Part shown: in pieces, positions 1-6,704 of the stretch | Numbering within the stretch: the stretch's first letter is position 1 | Layout of the letters: each line of letters opens with the position of its first letter | Assembly: GCA_020050695.1 (NCBI GenBank) | Contig: JAGVKI010000058.1 | Span: 1-14,764 of the forward strand | DNA length: 14,764 nucleotides | Direction: 5' to 3' | DNA from: Alphaproteobacteria bacterium | GTDB lineage: Bacteria; Pseudomonadota; Alphaproteobacteria; Rickettsiales; SXRF01 | Made by a program: the position numbers and the translations under genes | The notes under the pieces: generated by a model | What the model was told of the DNA's origin: nothing | The model's database searches: none | What the model saw: the letters and a program-made list of their open reading frames with translations, nothing else

Positions 1-15
1 AATGATGACAGCCAT

Positions 16-507
16 GTGCTGAACCTTATCAACAACCCCGACACGCCAAATGGCCAGCCCCTTAGCCTACCACTGGCCAATGTATTGCTGGTTGACGACA
101 ATCGCGACGATATTGAAATGACCAAGTTCCGCCTGATTGAACGCTCCAACCTGCGCTGTAACCTGCAAATTGCCCGCGACGGCGAGGCGGCGCTCGAAGC
201 ACTGCGTGCCGGATATCAGGATAAAGCCCCCATAGACCTGATGCTGCTGGACATTAACATGCCCGAGATGGATGGCTTTGAACTGTTGGAACGGATACAA
301 AAGGACGAAAAACTCAAACACACACACGTCATTATGTGCACCGGATCGATATATGATAAGGATATGAAACGTGCTCATAATCTGGGCGCGATAGGCTATA
401 TCACCAAGCCTATCGAGTTCTCAAAACTCAAATCCATTATTGAGCAAAGCCCAACCTTACAGCTAATCTCACAGGACGATAATTTTGTCCTTCTGCGCGC
501 TGCCTAA
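16..507 (+). CDS. Single-domain response regulator (CheY/Rcp1-like receiver)
   Basis: This is a receiver domain that takes a phosphate from a histidine kinase and passes the signal on by protein contact, since no output domain follows. From the GTG at 16, the acidic pair is D27-D28 (VLLVDDN), the phospho-acceptor is D79 (LLDINMPEMDG), the switch threonine is T109 (CTGS) and the conserved lysine is K131 (ITKPIE). All the residues needed for phosphorylation are therefore present. The loop between the first helix and the Asp strand is long, as in Rcp1-type regulators that partner with phytochrome-like kinases. The start is uncertain: the frame stays open to base 1, GTG 16 has no clear ribosome site, and about 20 residues precede the first strand. 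It could be the C-terminal receiver of a longer protein. Another frame ends with TGA at 20-22 and may be the tail of an upstream partner overlapping this start. Confidence 0.85.
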   Translation: MLNLINNPDTPNGQPLSLPLANVLLVDDNRDDIEMTKFRLIERSNLRCNLQIARDGEAALEALRAGYQDKAPIDLMLLDINMPEMDGFELLERIQKDEKLKHTHVIMCTGSIYDKDMKRAHNLGAIGYITKPIEFSKLKSIIEQSPTLQLISQDDNFVLLRAA

Positions 508-591
508 GTTCGCATATCTCAAACTGATTATAGCATTTGGGCGCCGTATGTTATATATCTGGTCACCATTACACCTGCTTTGGAGAGTATT

Positions 592-1254
592 ATGAAAAAT
601 AGGATCATGACTTTATGCCTTAGCGGCATCGCCCTTATCGCCAGCTACGCAAGTGCACAGGCCGAGGGAACATTACAAGACAGCCTCAAGAGCAATGCTG
701 AACTAAGCAGTTTTTACAGCGCGCTCAGCGAAACAGGTGTACTGGCGGAACTGAATGAAACACTCGATTACATGGTATTTGCGCCTATCAACTCGCAGTT
801 TGATGCTGCTATAAAAGACCGTGCCCGCTGCCTTGCTTTAGCAGAATGCAAACAGGCTCTGACCAATATCCTGCGTAACCATATCGTTGGCAAAGTAGTG
901 TCGCTTAAGGACACCATGCAATACAAGGCCGGGATTTTCGGTATCAACGGCCATTTCATCCCGCTCACTTATGTTGGGGCTGGCCGCTACACCATAGAAG
1001 GGCAGAATGTACTCGACATCCACAAGCTGGATAATGGCAGTGTGCTTTATATCATCGATGGGCTGGTTGCTACCAAGTATGAACTGTCGCTCATCACAGC
1101 CTATCAGCAGGCAGGTGTTGAAACCGATAGCCAGCAGTCCAGCACCACCCAGAAAACCACGATCCCTGATCCTGCATGTGGTGCAGAAGGCTGCCCGGAT
1201 AAAAAAACCACCATCACCACCATTAAAAAAACGGTGACTGAGGTAACCCCATAA
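592..1254 (+). CDS. Secreted fasciclin (FAS1) domain protein
   Basis: This is a predicted exported protein of about 220 residues with one FAS1 domain, a fold used for cell adhesion and matrix contact. The start is ATG 592 because GGAG at 582-585 sits six bases before it; a TTG at 580 in the same frame is too early. Residues 1-24 form a signal peptide ending in AQA. The FAS1 domain spans about 27-165, with the first motif as YMVFAPINSQF (60-70), the second around LRNHIVGKVVSLKD and the closing strand as LYIIDGLV. After the domain comes a low-complexity Thr/Lys tail (about 180-220) with a CGAEGC pair. Cys80 and Cys86 sit in an insertion after the first motif, so disulfides in the periplasm are possible. 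The gene is probably monocistronic because a strong terminator follows. The partner it binds is unknown. Confidence 0.85.
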   Translation: MKNRIMTLCLSGIALIASYASAQAEGTLQDSLKSNAELSSFYSALSETGVLAELNETLDYMVFAPINSQFDAAIKDRARCLALAECKQALTNILRNHIVGKVVSLKDTMQYKAGIFGINGHFIPLTYVGAGRYTIEGQNVLDIHKLDNGSVLYIIDGLVATKYELSLITAYQQAGVETDSQQSSTTQKTTIPDPACGAEGCPDKKTTITTIKKTVTEVTP

Positions 1255-1282
1255 AAATAACAATCTGATTTATATAAACATT

Positions 1283-1318
1283 AAAATACCCCATCCTTAA
1301 TGGCATGGGGTATTTTTT
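1283..1318 (+). terminator. Rho-independent terminator after the FAS1 gene
   Basis: A perfect 12-base stem (1283-1294 with 1305-1316, core ACCCCAT/ATGGGGT) closes a 10-base loop and ends in a run of six T (1313-1318). It begins 28 bases after the FAS1 stop codon and separates that gene from the PP2C gene. Confidence 0.9.
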
Positions 1319-1383
1319 AACTTTTGTCACATTTTCTTAATGCTAATAGGCTATAGTAACCTCATCATATACAGGGGAAATCC

Positions 1384-2547
1384 ATGGCCAATACTCCTAA
1401 AAAAGATGATGACGATGAAGTCAGTTTTGATCTGGGCGAGGGCGTAGAGTTCTCAGACCCTAAGTCATCCGATACGGGTGAATTTGTGGTAGAGGCCATG
1501 CGCAACATGGTTAAAACCGAAACCGGCGCCGCCGCAACCACCGTGTTTGCCGATATTGAACGCAAAGAGCGCTACGATCAGGTAACAGGCATGATGGCAC
1601 TCATTCCCAATGAGGATGCATATGCCGCTAATACCATTACCATTGCAGAAAATGAAGACCCGGGCGCCTTGCTTAAGCGGGTTATGACCTATGTGGATGC
1701 CACCTACGGCACGCGTGAGGATGGCTCAACCATTACCTCTTCCATTCTCAGCGAGGGTAAACTCTACACTGCCAATATGGGTGATTCACCTGTGCTTGTA
1801 GTGACCATAGACCCTACGGCAGATCCTGACTCTGATAATGCAGTGACCGTAAAGCAGGTGACCCGTGACCATGTGGCATCCAATGAAGAAGAACGCCAGA
1901 AATTACCTGATCCCAGCCTGGCCGGACAGGATAAGTATGGCCGCTGGTATGTGTATAACGAGGATAAAACCATGGGAACCATGGTAACGCGTACACTCGG
2001 TAACCGTGGGCAGAAACTCCTTCATGAACCTGAAGTCAATGAGGTCGATCTATCCGCCGATGTAAAAGCAGGTAAGCAGGTATTGGTCATTACCGGCAGC
2101 GACGGCATCATGGAAAAGACATCGGTGGGAGGCATCCAAAACCTGCTGAAGCTTTCCAACAAGCTGGCACGTGCCGAAAGTCAGCGCGGCATGCATGCTG
2201 ACGAAATCGCCTTTATTCTATCCTCCTACCGATATGAGGAATTCAGCATTGATGGTATCGAGCATTGCAAGCGCAACGATGATACTACACTGGTCGTGCA
2301 GCCCGTTACGCCTGATATGCTTGAGCCCAAGATAGTTGGCGGCAAAAAGGAAGTGAGGCTTACCACGCTGGCAGACGGGCATGGGTTTAAATTTGAAAAA
2401 ACCCCAGATGGCGGCATGACGTTTGATGAAAATTTTGAAGCTATCCCAAAATATAAAAAACCATTATCGCAGATGGCCGTTAACAGCATGCAGAAATATG
2501 TAGCGTCACCCAACCTGATGCAGGATTCCAAAATCCTCAGGCAATAA
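1384..2547 (+). CDS. Divergent PP2C-type serine/threonine phosphatase-like protein
   Basis: This is a 387-residue cytoplasmic protein that I assign to the PP2C (PPM) fold. Its motifs appear in family order: STITSSILSEGKLYTANMGDS (about 115-135), VTRDHVASNEEER (159-171), the TRTLGN element (202-207), the metal-site strand VITGSDGIME (235-244) and the closing RNDDTTLVV (298-305). D240 and D299 or D300 match two of the usual Mg/Mn ligands. The first ligand motif, normally DGHGG near the N-terminus, is not seen at its place, so activity is uncertain. The N-terminus is very acidic (KKDDDDE). An extension of about 80 residues follows the catalytic core and contains a stray DGHG at 331-334. The start ATG 1384 is well supported by AGGGGA seven bases upstream. 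A TTGTCA at 1324-1329 could be a -35 element, but no well-spaced -10 was found. The pyruvyl transferase starts 44 bases later and may be co-transcribed. Its substrate is unknown. Confidence 0.75.
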   Translation: MANTPKKDDDDEVSFDLGEGVEFSDPKSSDTGEFVVEAMRNMVKTETGAAATTVFADIERKERYDQVTGMMALIPNEDAYAANTITIAENEDPGALLKRVMTYVDATYGTREDGSTITSSILSEGKLYTANMGDSPVLVVTIDPTADPDSDNAVTVKQVTRDHVASNEEERQKLPDPSLAGQDKYGRWYVYNEDKTMGTMVTRTLGNRGQKLLHEPEVNEVDLSADVKAGKQVLVITGSDGIMEKTSVGGIQNLLKLSNKLARAESQRGMHADEIAFILSSYRYEEFSIDGIEHCKRNDDTTLVVQPVTPDMLEPKIVGGKKEVRLTTLADGHGFKFEKTPDGGMTFDENFEAIPKYKKPLSQMAVNSMQKYVASPNLMQDSKILRQ

Positions 2548-2591
2548 GTGAACCCCTAGCCGTTTTATCCATAGTATGATAGAAGCGATCC

Positions 2592-3380
2592 ATGCAAACC
2601 GCTGCGGTGATAAAAAAGCCTGTTTTTTACTGGAAACCAAGCTGGCTAAGCCATCATGTTTTTCATAATTTTGGCGACGAACTATTTCCATTGATTGCCT
2701 CACGACTTTATGGCAAGCCCCTGAAAACCACATCTTCCCTGATTCCATCTCCTAAATTGCTGGCAGGCGGTTCTGTTATTTGCGGTTTTGCCCGTGATGG
2801 CGATACGGTATGGGGAGCAGGCATGCGCGTGTCCAATATTTTTACCGCGCACCAGCTGGATGTCCGCGCCGTGCGCGGCCCCATAACCCGCCAGCTGCTT
2901 ATGCATAAATATGGCATTGCATGCCCTGAGATTTACGGAGATCCGGCGCTATTGCTGCCCGATCTTTTCCCTGAATGGAAACCCAACCCCGTTCCGGGAA
3001 GAATCGGTCTTATACCGCATATGAGAACACGCAAACAATATAAGAACCTGCCACGCCATATCCATCTCATCACACCTACGCGCTCCCCTTATAAAGTGAT
3101 ACCCGAGATCATGCGCTGCGAAATGATCATATCAGGATCACTGCATGGCATTATTGTGGCCGAAGCATTTGGCATTCCTGCACGCTGGCTTGCCGAAGAT
3201 AATGGGGAACCCTACCTCAAATACGAAGACTATTATGAAAGCACCGGACGCGCTGCTGATCCTGCCATAAACTTAGTGCGCGCAGAAAATCTCGGGGGGC
3301 AGGAAGCACCCGACACACTCATCGATAAAGCGGCACTTATAGCCTCTTTTCCTCATGATATTTGCCTGCCAGCACGTTAA
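2592..3380 (+). CDS. Polysaccharide pyruvyl transferase family protein
   Basis: The 262-residue protein matches the polysaccharide pyruvyl transferase family (WcaK, CsaB, ExoV). These enzymes move a pyruvyl group from phosphoenolpyruvate to a sugar as a ketal, giving an acidic surface or capsular polymer. Visible family landmarks are NFGDELFP (26-33), LLAGGS (57-61), VWGAGM (73-78), RAVRGP (92-97), YGDPALLLP (115-123) and the C-terminal donor-site segment SGSLHGIIVAEAFGIP (181-196). There is no signal peptide or membrane segment, as expected for a cytosolic enzyme. The length is shorter than typical WcaK (over 400 residues) but close to ExoV-type members. No glycosyltransferase, flippase or other polymer gene lies next to it, so the acceptor cannot be inferred. 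ATG 2592 has only a weak AGAAG upstream, which fits coupling to the PP2C gene. Confidence 0.85.
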   Translation: MQTAAVIKKPVFYWKPSWLSHHVFHNFGDELFPLIASRLYGKPLKTTSSLIPSPKLLAGGSVICGFARDGDTVWGAGMRVSNIFTAHQLDVRAVRGPITRQLLMHKYGIACPEIYGDPALLLPDLFPEWKPNPVPGRIGLIPHMRTRKQYKNLPRHIHLITPTRSPYKVIPEIMRCEMIISGSLHGIIVAEAFGIPARWLAEDNGEPYLKYEDYYESTGRAADPAINLVRAENLGGQEAPDTLIDKAALIASFPHDICLPAR

Positions 3381-3397
3381 ATCGCATTTCCTTACGA

Positions 3398-3441
3398 GCA
3401 ATTATTAATAAATTAACCATATGATTTTTATTATTAATTGC
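3398..3441. repeat. AT-rich inverted repeat downstream of the pyruvyl transferase
   Basis: The arms GCAATTATTAATAAA (3398-3412) and TTTATTATTAATTGC (3427-3441) are complementary at 14 of 15 positions around a 14-base spacer. The spacer contains TTAACCAT (3413-3420). The repeat begins 17 bases after the stop codon of the pyruvyl transferase and has no trailing T run. It is either a weak transcript end or a DNA-level operator-like element; the sequence does not decide. Confidence 0.6.
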
Positions 3442-3728
3442 AAGCAGCCCACGCATCAATGTGCCATTATGCTACAGCCAAGCGGTTGCATACCTTCATT
3501 TTCTTGACTTTTTACGCCGTCCTACGCATTCTACTTGCAGTTTTTGGTACTTTTTCTTGCATGCCTACCATGTTGCTTAAGACAATCGCTGCTATTACAG
3601 GTTGCGATTATTGCCTTGAAGTTTCCCGTATTGCGCCTGAGAAGAACCAGTAACAAAAACTGGTTTTAGAAACTGAGTCCCTTAAACAAGGACAGAAACT
3701 ACTTACTGCTAATAGAGAGGAAACAATC
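3442..3728 (+). promoter_or_regulatory. Gene-free stretch, probably a long cspA leader
   Basis: No convincing gene lies here. A TTGACT at 3504-3509, with a 17-base gap to CATTCT at 3527-3532, is a possible promoter (good -35, poor -10). If used, the transcript has a leader of about 190 bases, in keeping with the long 5' leaders known for cold shock genes. Within it, AACCAGT (3645-3651) pairs perfectly with ACTGGTT (3659-3665) around AACAAAA, and two wobble or A-T pairs extend the stem to 3643-3667. The ribosome site GAGG sits at 3717-3720, just before ATG 3729. Temperature control of this leader is inferred from the family only. Confidence 0.4.
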
Positions 3729-3944
3729 ATGGCAAACGGCATTGTAAAATGGTTCAACCGCACCAAGGGCTACGGCTTCATTCAACCAGATGATGGTGGA
3801 AGCGACGTGTTCGTGCATATCAGTGCACTTGAGCAGGCAGGCCTTACCAACCTGAATGAAGGCCAGCGTATCGGTTATGAACTGGCTACCAACAAGGGTA
3901 AAACCTCTGCTGCTAACCTGAAGCTTATGAGCGAAGCAGCATAA
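3729..3944 (+). CDS. cspA: CspA-family cold shock protein
   Basis: The 71-residue single cold-shock domain has the usual family length. It binds single-stranded RNA and DNA in the cytoplasm and melts RNA structure, acting as an RNA chaperone. The N-terminus [10 protein letters not shown] is typical, RNP1 appears as KGYGFI (residues 13-18) and RNP2 as VFVHIS (about 27-32). The C-terminal strands read EGQRIGYEL and AANLKLM. ATG 3729 is preceded by a good ribosome site (AGAGGAAAC). The gene stands alone, with a long, structured leader upstream and a strong hairpin terminator downstream. The symbol marks the family; most alphaproteobacteria carry several paralogues, and it is not clear that this one is cold-induced. 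Confidence 0.95.
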   Translation: MANGIVKWFNRTKGYGFIQPDDGGSDVFVHISALEQAGLTNLNEGQRIGYELATNKGKTSAANLKLMSEAA

Positions 3945-3961
3945 ACAAATACCATTGATTT

Positions 3962-3996
3962 AAAAGCGCGCCAGGTTCACACCGGCGCGCTTTTTT
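3962..3996. terminator. Bidirectional terminator between cspA and the antiporter gene
   Basis: An 11-base stem, AAAAGCGCGCC (3962-3972) with GGCGCGCTTTT (3984-3994), carries an 11-base loop that may itself pair GGT with ACC. It is flanked by T runs on both strands (3991-3996 on +, complement of 3962-3965 on -). It starts 17 bases after cspA and lies just beyond the antiporter stop, so it can end both converging transcripts. Confidence 0.9.
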
Positions 3997-4006
3997 ATTG
4001 CCTTGA

Positions 4007-5707
4007 TTATACCGGTTTGCGGGCCGAAGTGTTGGTATGCAGGTATTCCACCATGCGGCGCGCCACCTCCTGTACGCCCATGACCGCCATATCGACATTC
4101 TGGCTGTTGAAATACTCGAGTTCCTCATCGTTGTGGGCACGCACCAGGATTTTAATATCCGCACGCAGCATACGTGCAGCCTCTACAATACGGCGTGCTT
4201 CAAAGGGATTAGGAACCGCCACAATAATGGCGGTGGCTTTATCGATAGCCGCTTCCTGCAATGTTTCTGGATGTGTTGCATCACCCGCGATGGCATGCAC
4301 ACCTTTTTCACGCAGCACTTCAATACGTTCACGGTTGAGGTCAACCACCACAAGATCCATATGCGCCGATTCCACATTCACCTGGATATGCTTGCCCACA
4401 CGTCCATAGCCTACCAGTATCACCAGATCCTTTAGCTGCTCGCGCTCTTCTTCCTTTAAGTGGCCTAAATTATCATCGGTCACATTAAGCCAGCGCGCCA
4501 GCCACGGGTAATGCGCGCCCATATTGTAAATACCGCGCACCAGATGGAAGGCCAGCGGGTTCAGTGTAATGGAAACGAGGGCACCGGCCAGGATAAGGCT
4601 GTAAGCATCCTCAGACAGCAAATTATACTGCATGCCGAGAGTGCCAAGAATAAAGGAGAACTCACCAATTTGCGCAAGGCTGGCAGACACCATGAGTGCC
4701 GTGCGTGCCGGGTAGCGAAAGGCCAGCACAATCAGGAATGAGGCGATGGATTTACCCACCAGGATAATCATCACCACAATTAATACTTTGATGGGCTGCT
4801 CAATCAGAATCGAGGGATTAAGCAGCATGCCTACGGATACGAAAAACAGCACTGCGAATGCATCCTGCAACGGCAGGGCTTTTTCTGCCACCTCATTGCT
4901 CAGGGCGGATTCCTTGATCATCATACCCGCAAAGAAAGCACCAAGCGCAAAGGAAATATCAAACAGATAGGCAACACCAAAGGCAACGCTTACCGCCACC
5001 GTAAATACTGCCAGTGTAAAAAGTTCACGCGAGCGTGTGCGCGCAACCATATGCAGCAGCCAGGGCAATGCATGCTTGCCGCCTACCAGCATGAAAACCA
5101 GGAACAGGCATATCTTGCCGATGGCAATACTAAGCGGCACCAGCCATGTATATATATTGGTTTCCTCACCGGGCGCAGCCTCCTGTACGAATACAGGCAA
5201 CAACACCAGAGCCAGCACCATGACCAGATCTTCCACGATCAGCCAGCCCACCGCGATATGTCCGTTAAATGAATGAAGGGCATTGTTTTCTTCAAGCGCC
5301 CGAAGCAGCACCACGGTACTGGCAACCGATAATGCCAGCCCGAACACCATGCCGCTTTGCAGCGACCATCCCCAGCTATGGGCGACCCATGCCCCAAGGC
5401 CTGTTGCAACCACAATTTGGCCAATGGCGCCGGGTATCGCAATCGACTTTACATCCAGCAGATCTTTTAAAGAGAAATGCAGCCCAACCCCGAACATCAG
5501 CAATACAATGCCGATTTCAGATAATTCGCGGGCAATACCAGCGTTTGCTACAAACCCCGGCGTAAATGGACCGATCAATACGCCAGCCAGCAAATAGCCC
5601 ACAATAGGCGACAGTCGCATGCGTGATGCAACAAGCCCTCCGATAAAGGCCGCTGTAAGGCCAATTACCAATGTGGATATAAGCGGTGTGCCGTGCAGTT
5701 GTGTCAT
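4007..5707 (-). CDS. ybaL: YbaL/KefC-type cation:proton antiporter (CPA2) with RCK domain
   Basis: The 566-residue inner-membrane protein exchanges a monovalent cation (probably K+) for protons and may be gated by a nucleotide-binding domain. Residues about 8-395 hold some 12-13 hydrophobic segments of the Na+/H+ exchanger fold. Conserved stretches include VGYLLAGVLIGPFTPGFVA, LLMFGVGLHFSLKDL and GWLIVEDLVMVL, where D160 is the likely ion-binding acid. A short linker leads to a TrkA-N/RCK domain from about 427, with a Rossmann loop GYGRVG (433-438) and an acidic residue after the second strand (VVVDLN). The length and block-by-block likeness to E. coli YbaL (about 558 residues) support that name over KefB or KefC. 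No KefF/KefG partner is nearby. ATG 5707 has GGAG 11 bases upstream. The gene is transcribed alone and converges on cspA. Confidence 0.9.
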   Translation of the reverse strand: MTQLHGTPLISTLVIGLTAAFIGGLVASRMRLSPIVGYLLAGVLIGPFTPGFVANAGIARELSEIGIVLLMFGVGLHFSLKDLLDVKSIAIPGAIGQIVVATGLGAWVAHSWGWSLQSGMVFGLALSVASTVVLLRALEENNALHSFNGHIAVGWLIVEDLVMVLALVLLPVFVQEAAPGEETNIYTWLVPLSIAIGKICLFLVFMLVGGKHALPWLLHMVARTRSRELFTLAVFTVAVSVAFGVAYLFDISFALGAFFAGMMIKESALSNEVAEKALPLQDAFAVLFFVSVGMLLNPSILIEQPIKVLIVVMIILVGKSIASFLIVLAFRYPARTALMVSASLAQIGEFSFILGTLGMQYNLLSEDAYSLILAGALVSITLNPLAFHLVRGIYNMGAHYPWLARWLNVTDDNLGHLKEEEREQLKDLVILVGYGRVGKHIQVNVESAHMDLVVVDLNRERIEVLREKGVHAIAGDATHPETLQEAAIDKATAIIVAVPNPFEARRIVEAARMLRADIKILVRAHNDEELEYFNSQNVDMAVMGVQEVARRMVEYLHTNTSARKPV

Positions 5708-5790
5708 TACGTCATTTTCTCCAAAAAATAACTCTTGGGGAGTGTAATGCCAAAACGGCCTTTATTACCAGTACGTATGTCAGTGGTAAT

Positions 5791-6294
5791 TTAATTTCCC
5801 ACAGCAGAAAGCAAGGTGATTGCATCAATCACATGATGTGATGCCTCGGACATAAGCAGCACGTCCTTATCCACGGTAACGTATTGATAGCCAACCGGCA
5901 CAGGCTGTAACCTGCCGAGCAATACCGCCGGTACAGGTTCCCAGATTACAGACGGGGGTAATGGCTGGCCAATAATATAGCGCTTCTTCGCCTGTCCCGG
6001 AGGCAGGCAGCCATTATGCTTCTTCGCAAGACCCGGAGGGCAGTTGCTATAATAGGTGTTAGCAATATACTGCCTTATCACCGTGCGGTCAGAGCCGCCA
6101 ATATTTACCACCACATTTACATCATCACCGCCTTTATGCTTGCCACCTTTGTGACCATGTGACGCATGAACTTCGCCTTTATTCTTACCCTTGCCTTTAC
6201 CGTTGCCATTGCCGCCTTTATCTGCCCATGCATGTGGTGAATGCAGCAGTGCCGCTACGGTAAGACTAAGTATAATAACCGAAAGTTTTTTCAT
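5791..6294 (-). CDS. Exported CigR/RcnB-like protein
   Basis: The 167-residue protein has a signal peptide (1-24, ending AWA) followed by a Gly/Lys/His-rich stretch (about 25-56). A conserved C-terminal module then starts at DRTVIRQYI. The paired block NCPPGLAKKHNGC and LPPGQAKK (84-104), with Cys85 and Cys96, and the end segment GYQYVTVDKDVLLM...VIDAIT match the CigR anti-virulence regulator / RcnB nickel-cobalt homeostasis group. It should act in the periplasm. The His-rich part could bind metal, but that is inference. The start is ATG 6294 (MKKLSVI), preceded by AGGGA eight bases away; an upstream ATG at 6324 would put ten polar residues before the signal peptide and is unlikely. A weak hairpin (5764-5770 with 5784-5790) follows the stop without a T run on this strand. 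No rcnA-type exporter or secretion system is adjacent. Confidence 0.8.
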   Translation of the reverse strand: MKKLSVIILSLTVAALLHSPHAWADKGGNGNGKGKGKNKGEVHASHGHKGGKHKGGDDVNVVVNIGGSDRTVIRQYIANTYYSNCPPGLAKKHNGCLPPGQAKKRYIIGQPLPPSVIWEPVPAVLLGRLQPVPVGYQYVTVDKDVLLMSEASHHVIDAITLLSAVGN

Positions 6295-6426
6295 AATGAG
6301 ATCCCTGTCCTGATATAAATGCAATTAACTGGACTGATCATAACAACTAGGAAGCGATATAATAAGGATATTCAGCTGGGTTACAGAAAATAAATTTCAG
6401 CTTCCGCATTGAATTTTTATGCGCAT

Positions 6427-6455
6427 AAAAAAAGCCCACCGAAGTGGGCTTTTTT
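6427..6455 (-). terminator. Rho-independent terminator of tRNA-Ser
   Basis: On the - strand, a 12-base stem (core GCCCAC/GTGGGC plus six A-T pairs) closes on a C(UUCG)G tetraloop, the most stable kind, and ends in seven U. It begins seven bases after the tRNA 3' end. The A-T pairs give a T run on + as well (6450-6455), so it could stop transcription both ways. Confidence 0.93.
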
Positions 6456-6461
6456 AGATAA

Positions 6462-6553
6462 TGGCGGAGCGGAGAGGATTCGAACCTCCGATACGGTGTT
6501 ACCCGTATAACGGTTTAGCAAACCGCCGCCTTCGGCCACTCGGCCACCGCTCC
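6462..6553 (-). tRNA. tRNA-Ser(GCU)
   Basis: This is a 92-base class II tRNA read on the - strand. The acceptor stem pairs GGAGCGG with CCGCTCC, with discriminator G and an encoded CCA (6462-6464). The anticodon loop TTGCTAA gives anticodon GCU, which reads AGC and AGU serine codons. A long variable arm (about TATACGGGTAACACCGTAT) marks it as serine type. The T arm contains GGTTCGAATCC. It stands alone with its own terminator. Confidence 0.97.
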
Positions 6554-6597
6554 ATAATACATGCCAGCTTTTATGCAGGCATTTGAAATGAGGCGGC

Positions 6598-6626
6598 ATT
6601 TAAGCATCTCTGCCAGCAGAATGCAA
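6598..6626 (-). promoter_or_regulatory. Possible promoter of tRNA-Ser
   Basis: On the - strand, TTGCAT (6626-6621) and TTAAAT (6603-6598) are separated by 17 bases. Transcription would start about 35-40 bases before the mature tRNA. The match to consensus is only moderate, so this is a guess guided by position. Confidence 0.3.
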
Positions 6627-6704
6627 TCACTTCTCCGCTGCAATGCTAAAAATGCCAATATTGACTGTATATCATAGGGATATTGGCCCAGGAAGATGGA
6701 TAAG

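Noticed and set aside
838..1263. Open frame of 141 codons opposite the FAS1 gene
   Set aside because: It overlaps the FAS1 coding sequence and its product looks like a reverse reading with no domain.
3438..3653. Open frame of 71 codons upstream of cspA
   Set aside because: It starts at TTG with no ribosome site, its arm overlaps the AT-rich repeat, its stop lies in a hairpin, and the product has no recognisable feature beyond a hydrophobic patch. A leader RNA explains the stretch better.
5764..5790. 7-base hairpin ATTACCA/TGGTAAT after the CigR-like gene
   Set aside because: It lacks a T run on the - strand, so calling it a terminator is not supported.
6417..6599. Open frame of 60 codons across tRNA-Ser
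   Set aside because: It reads straight through the tRNA and its terminator.
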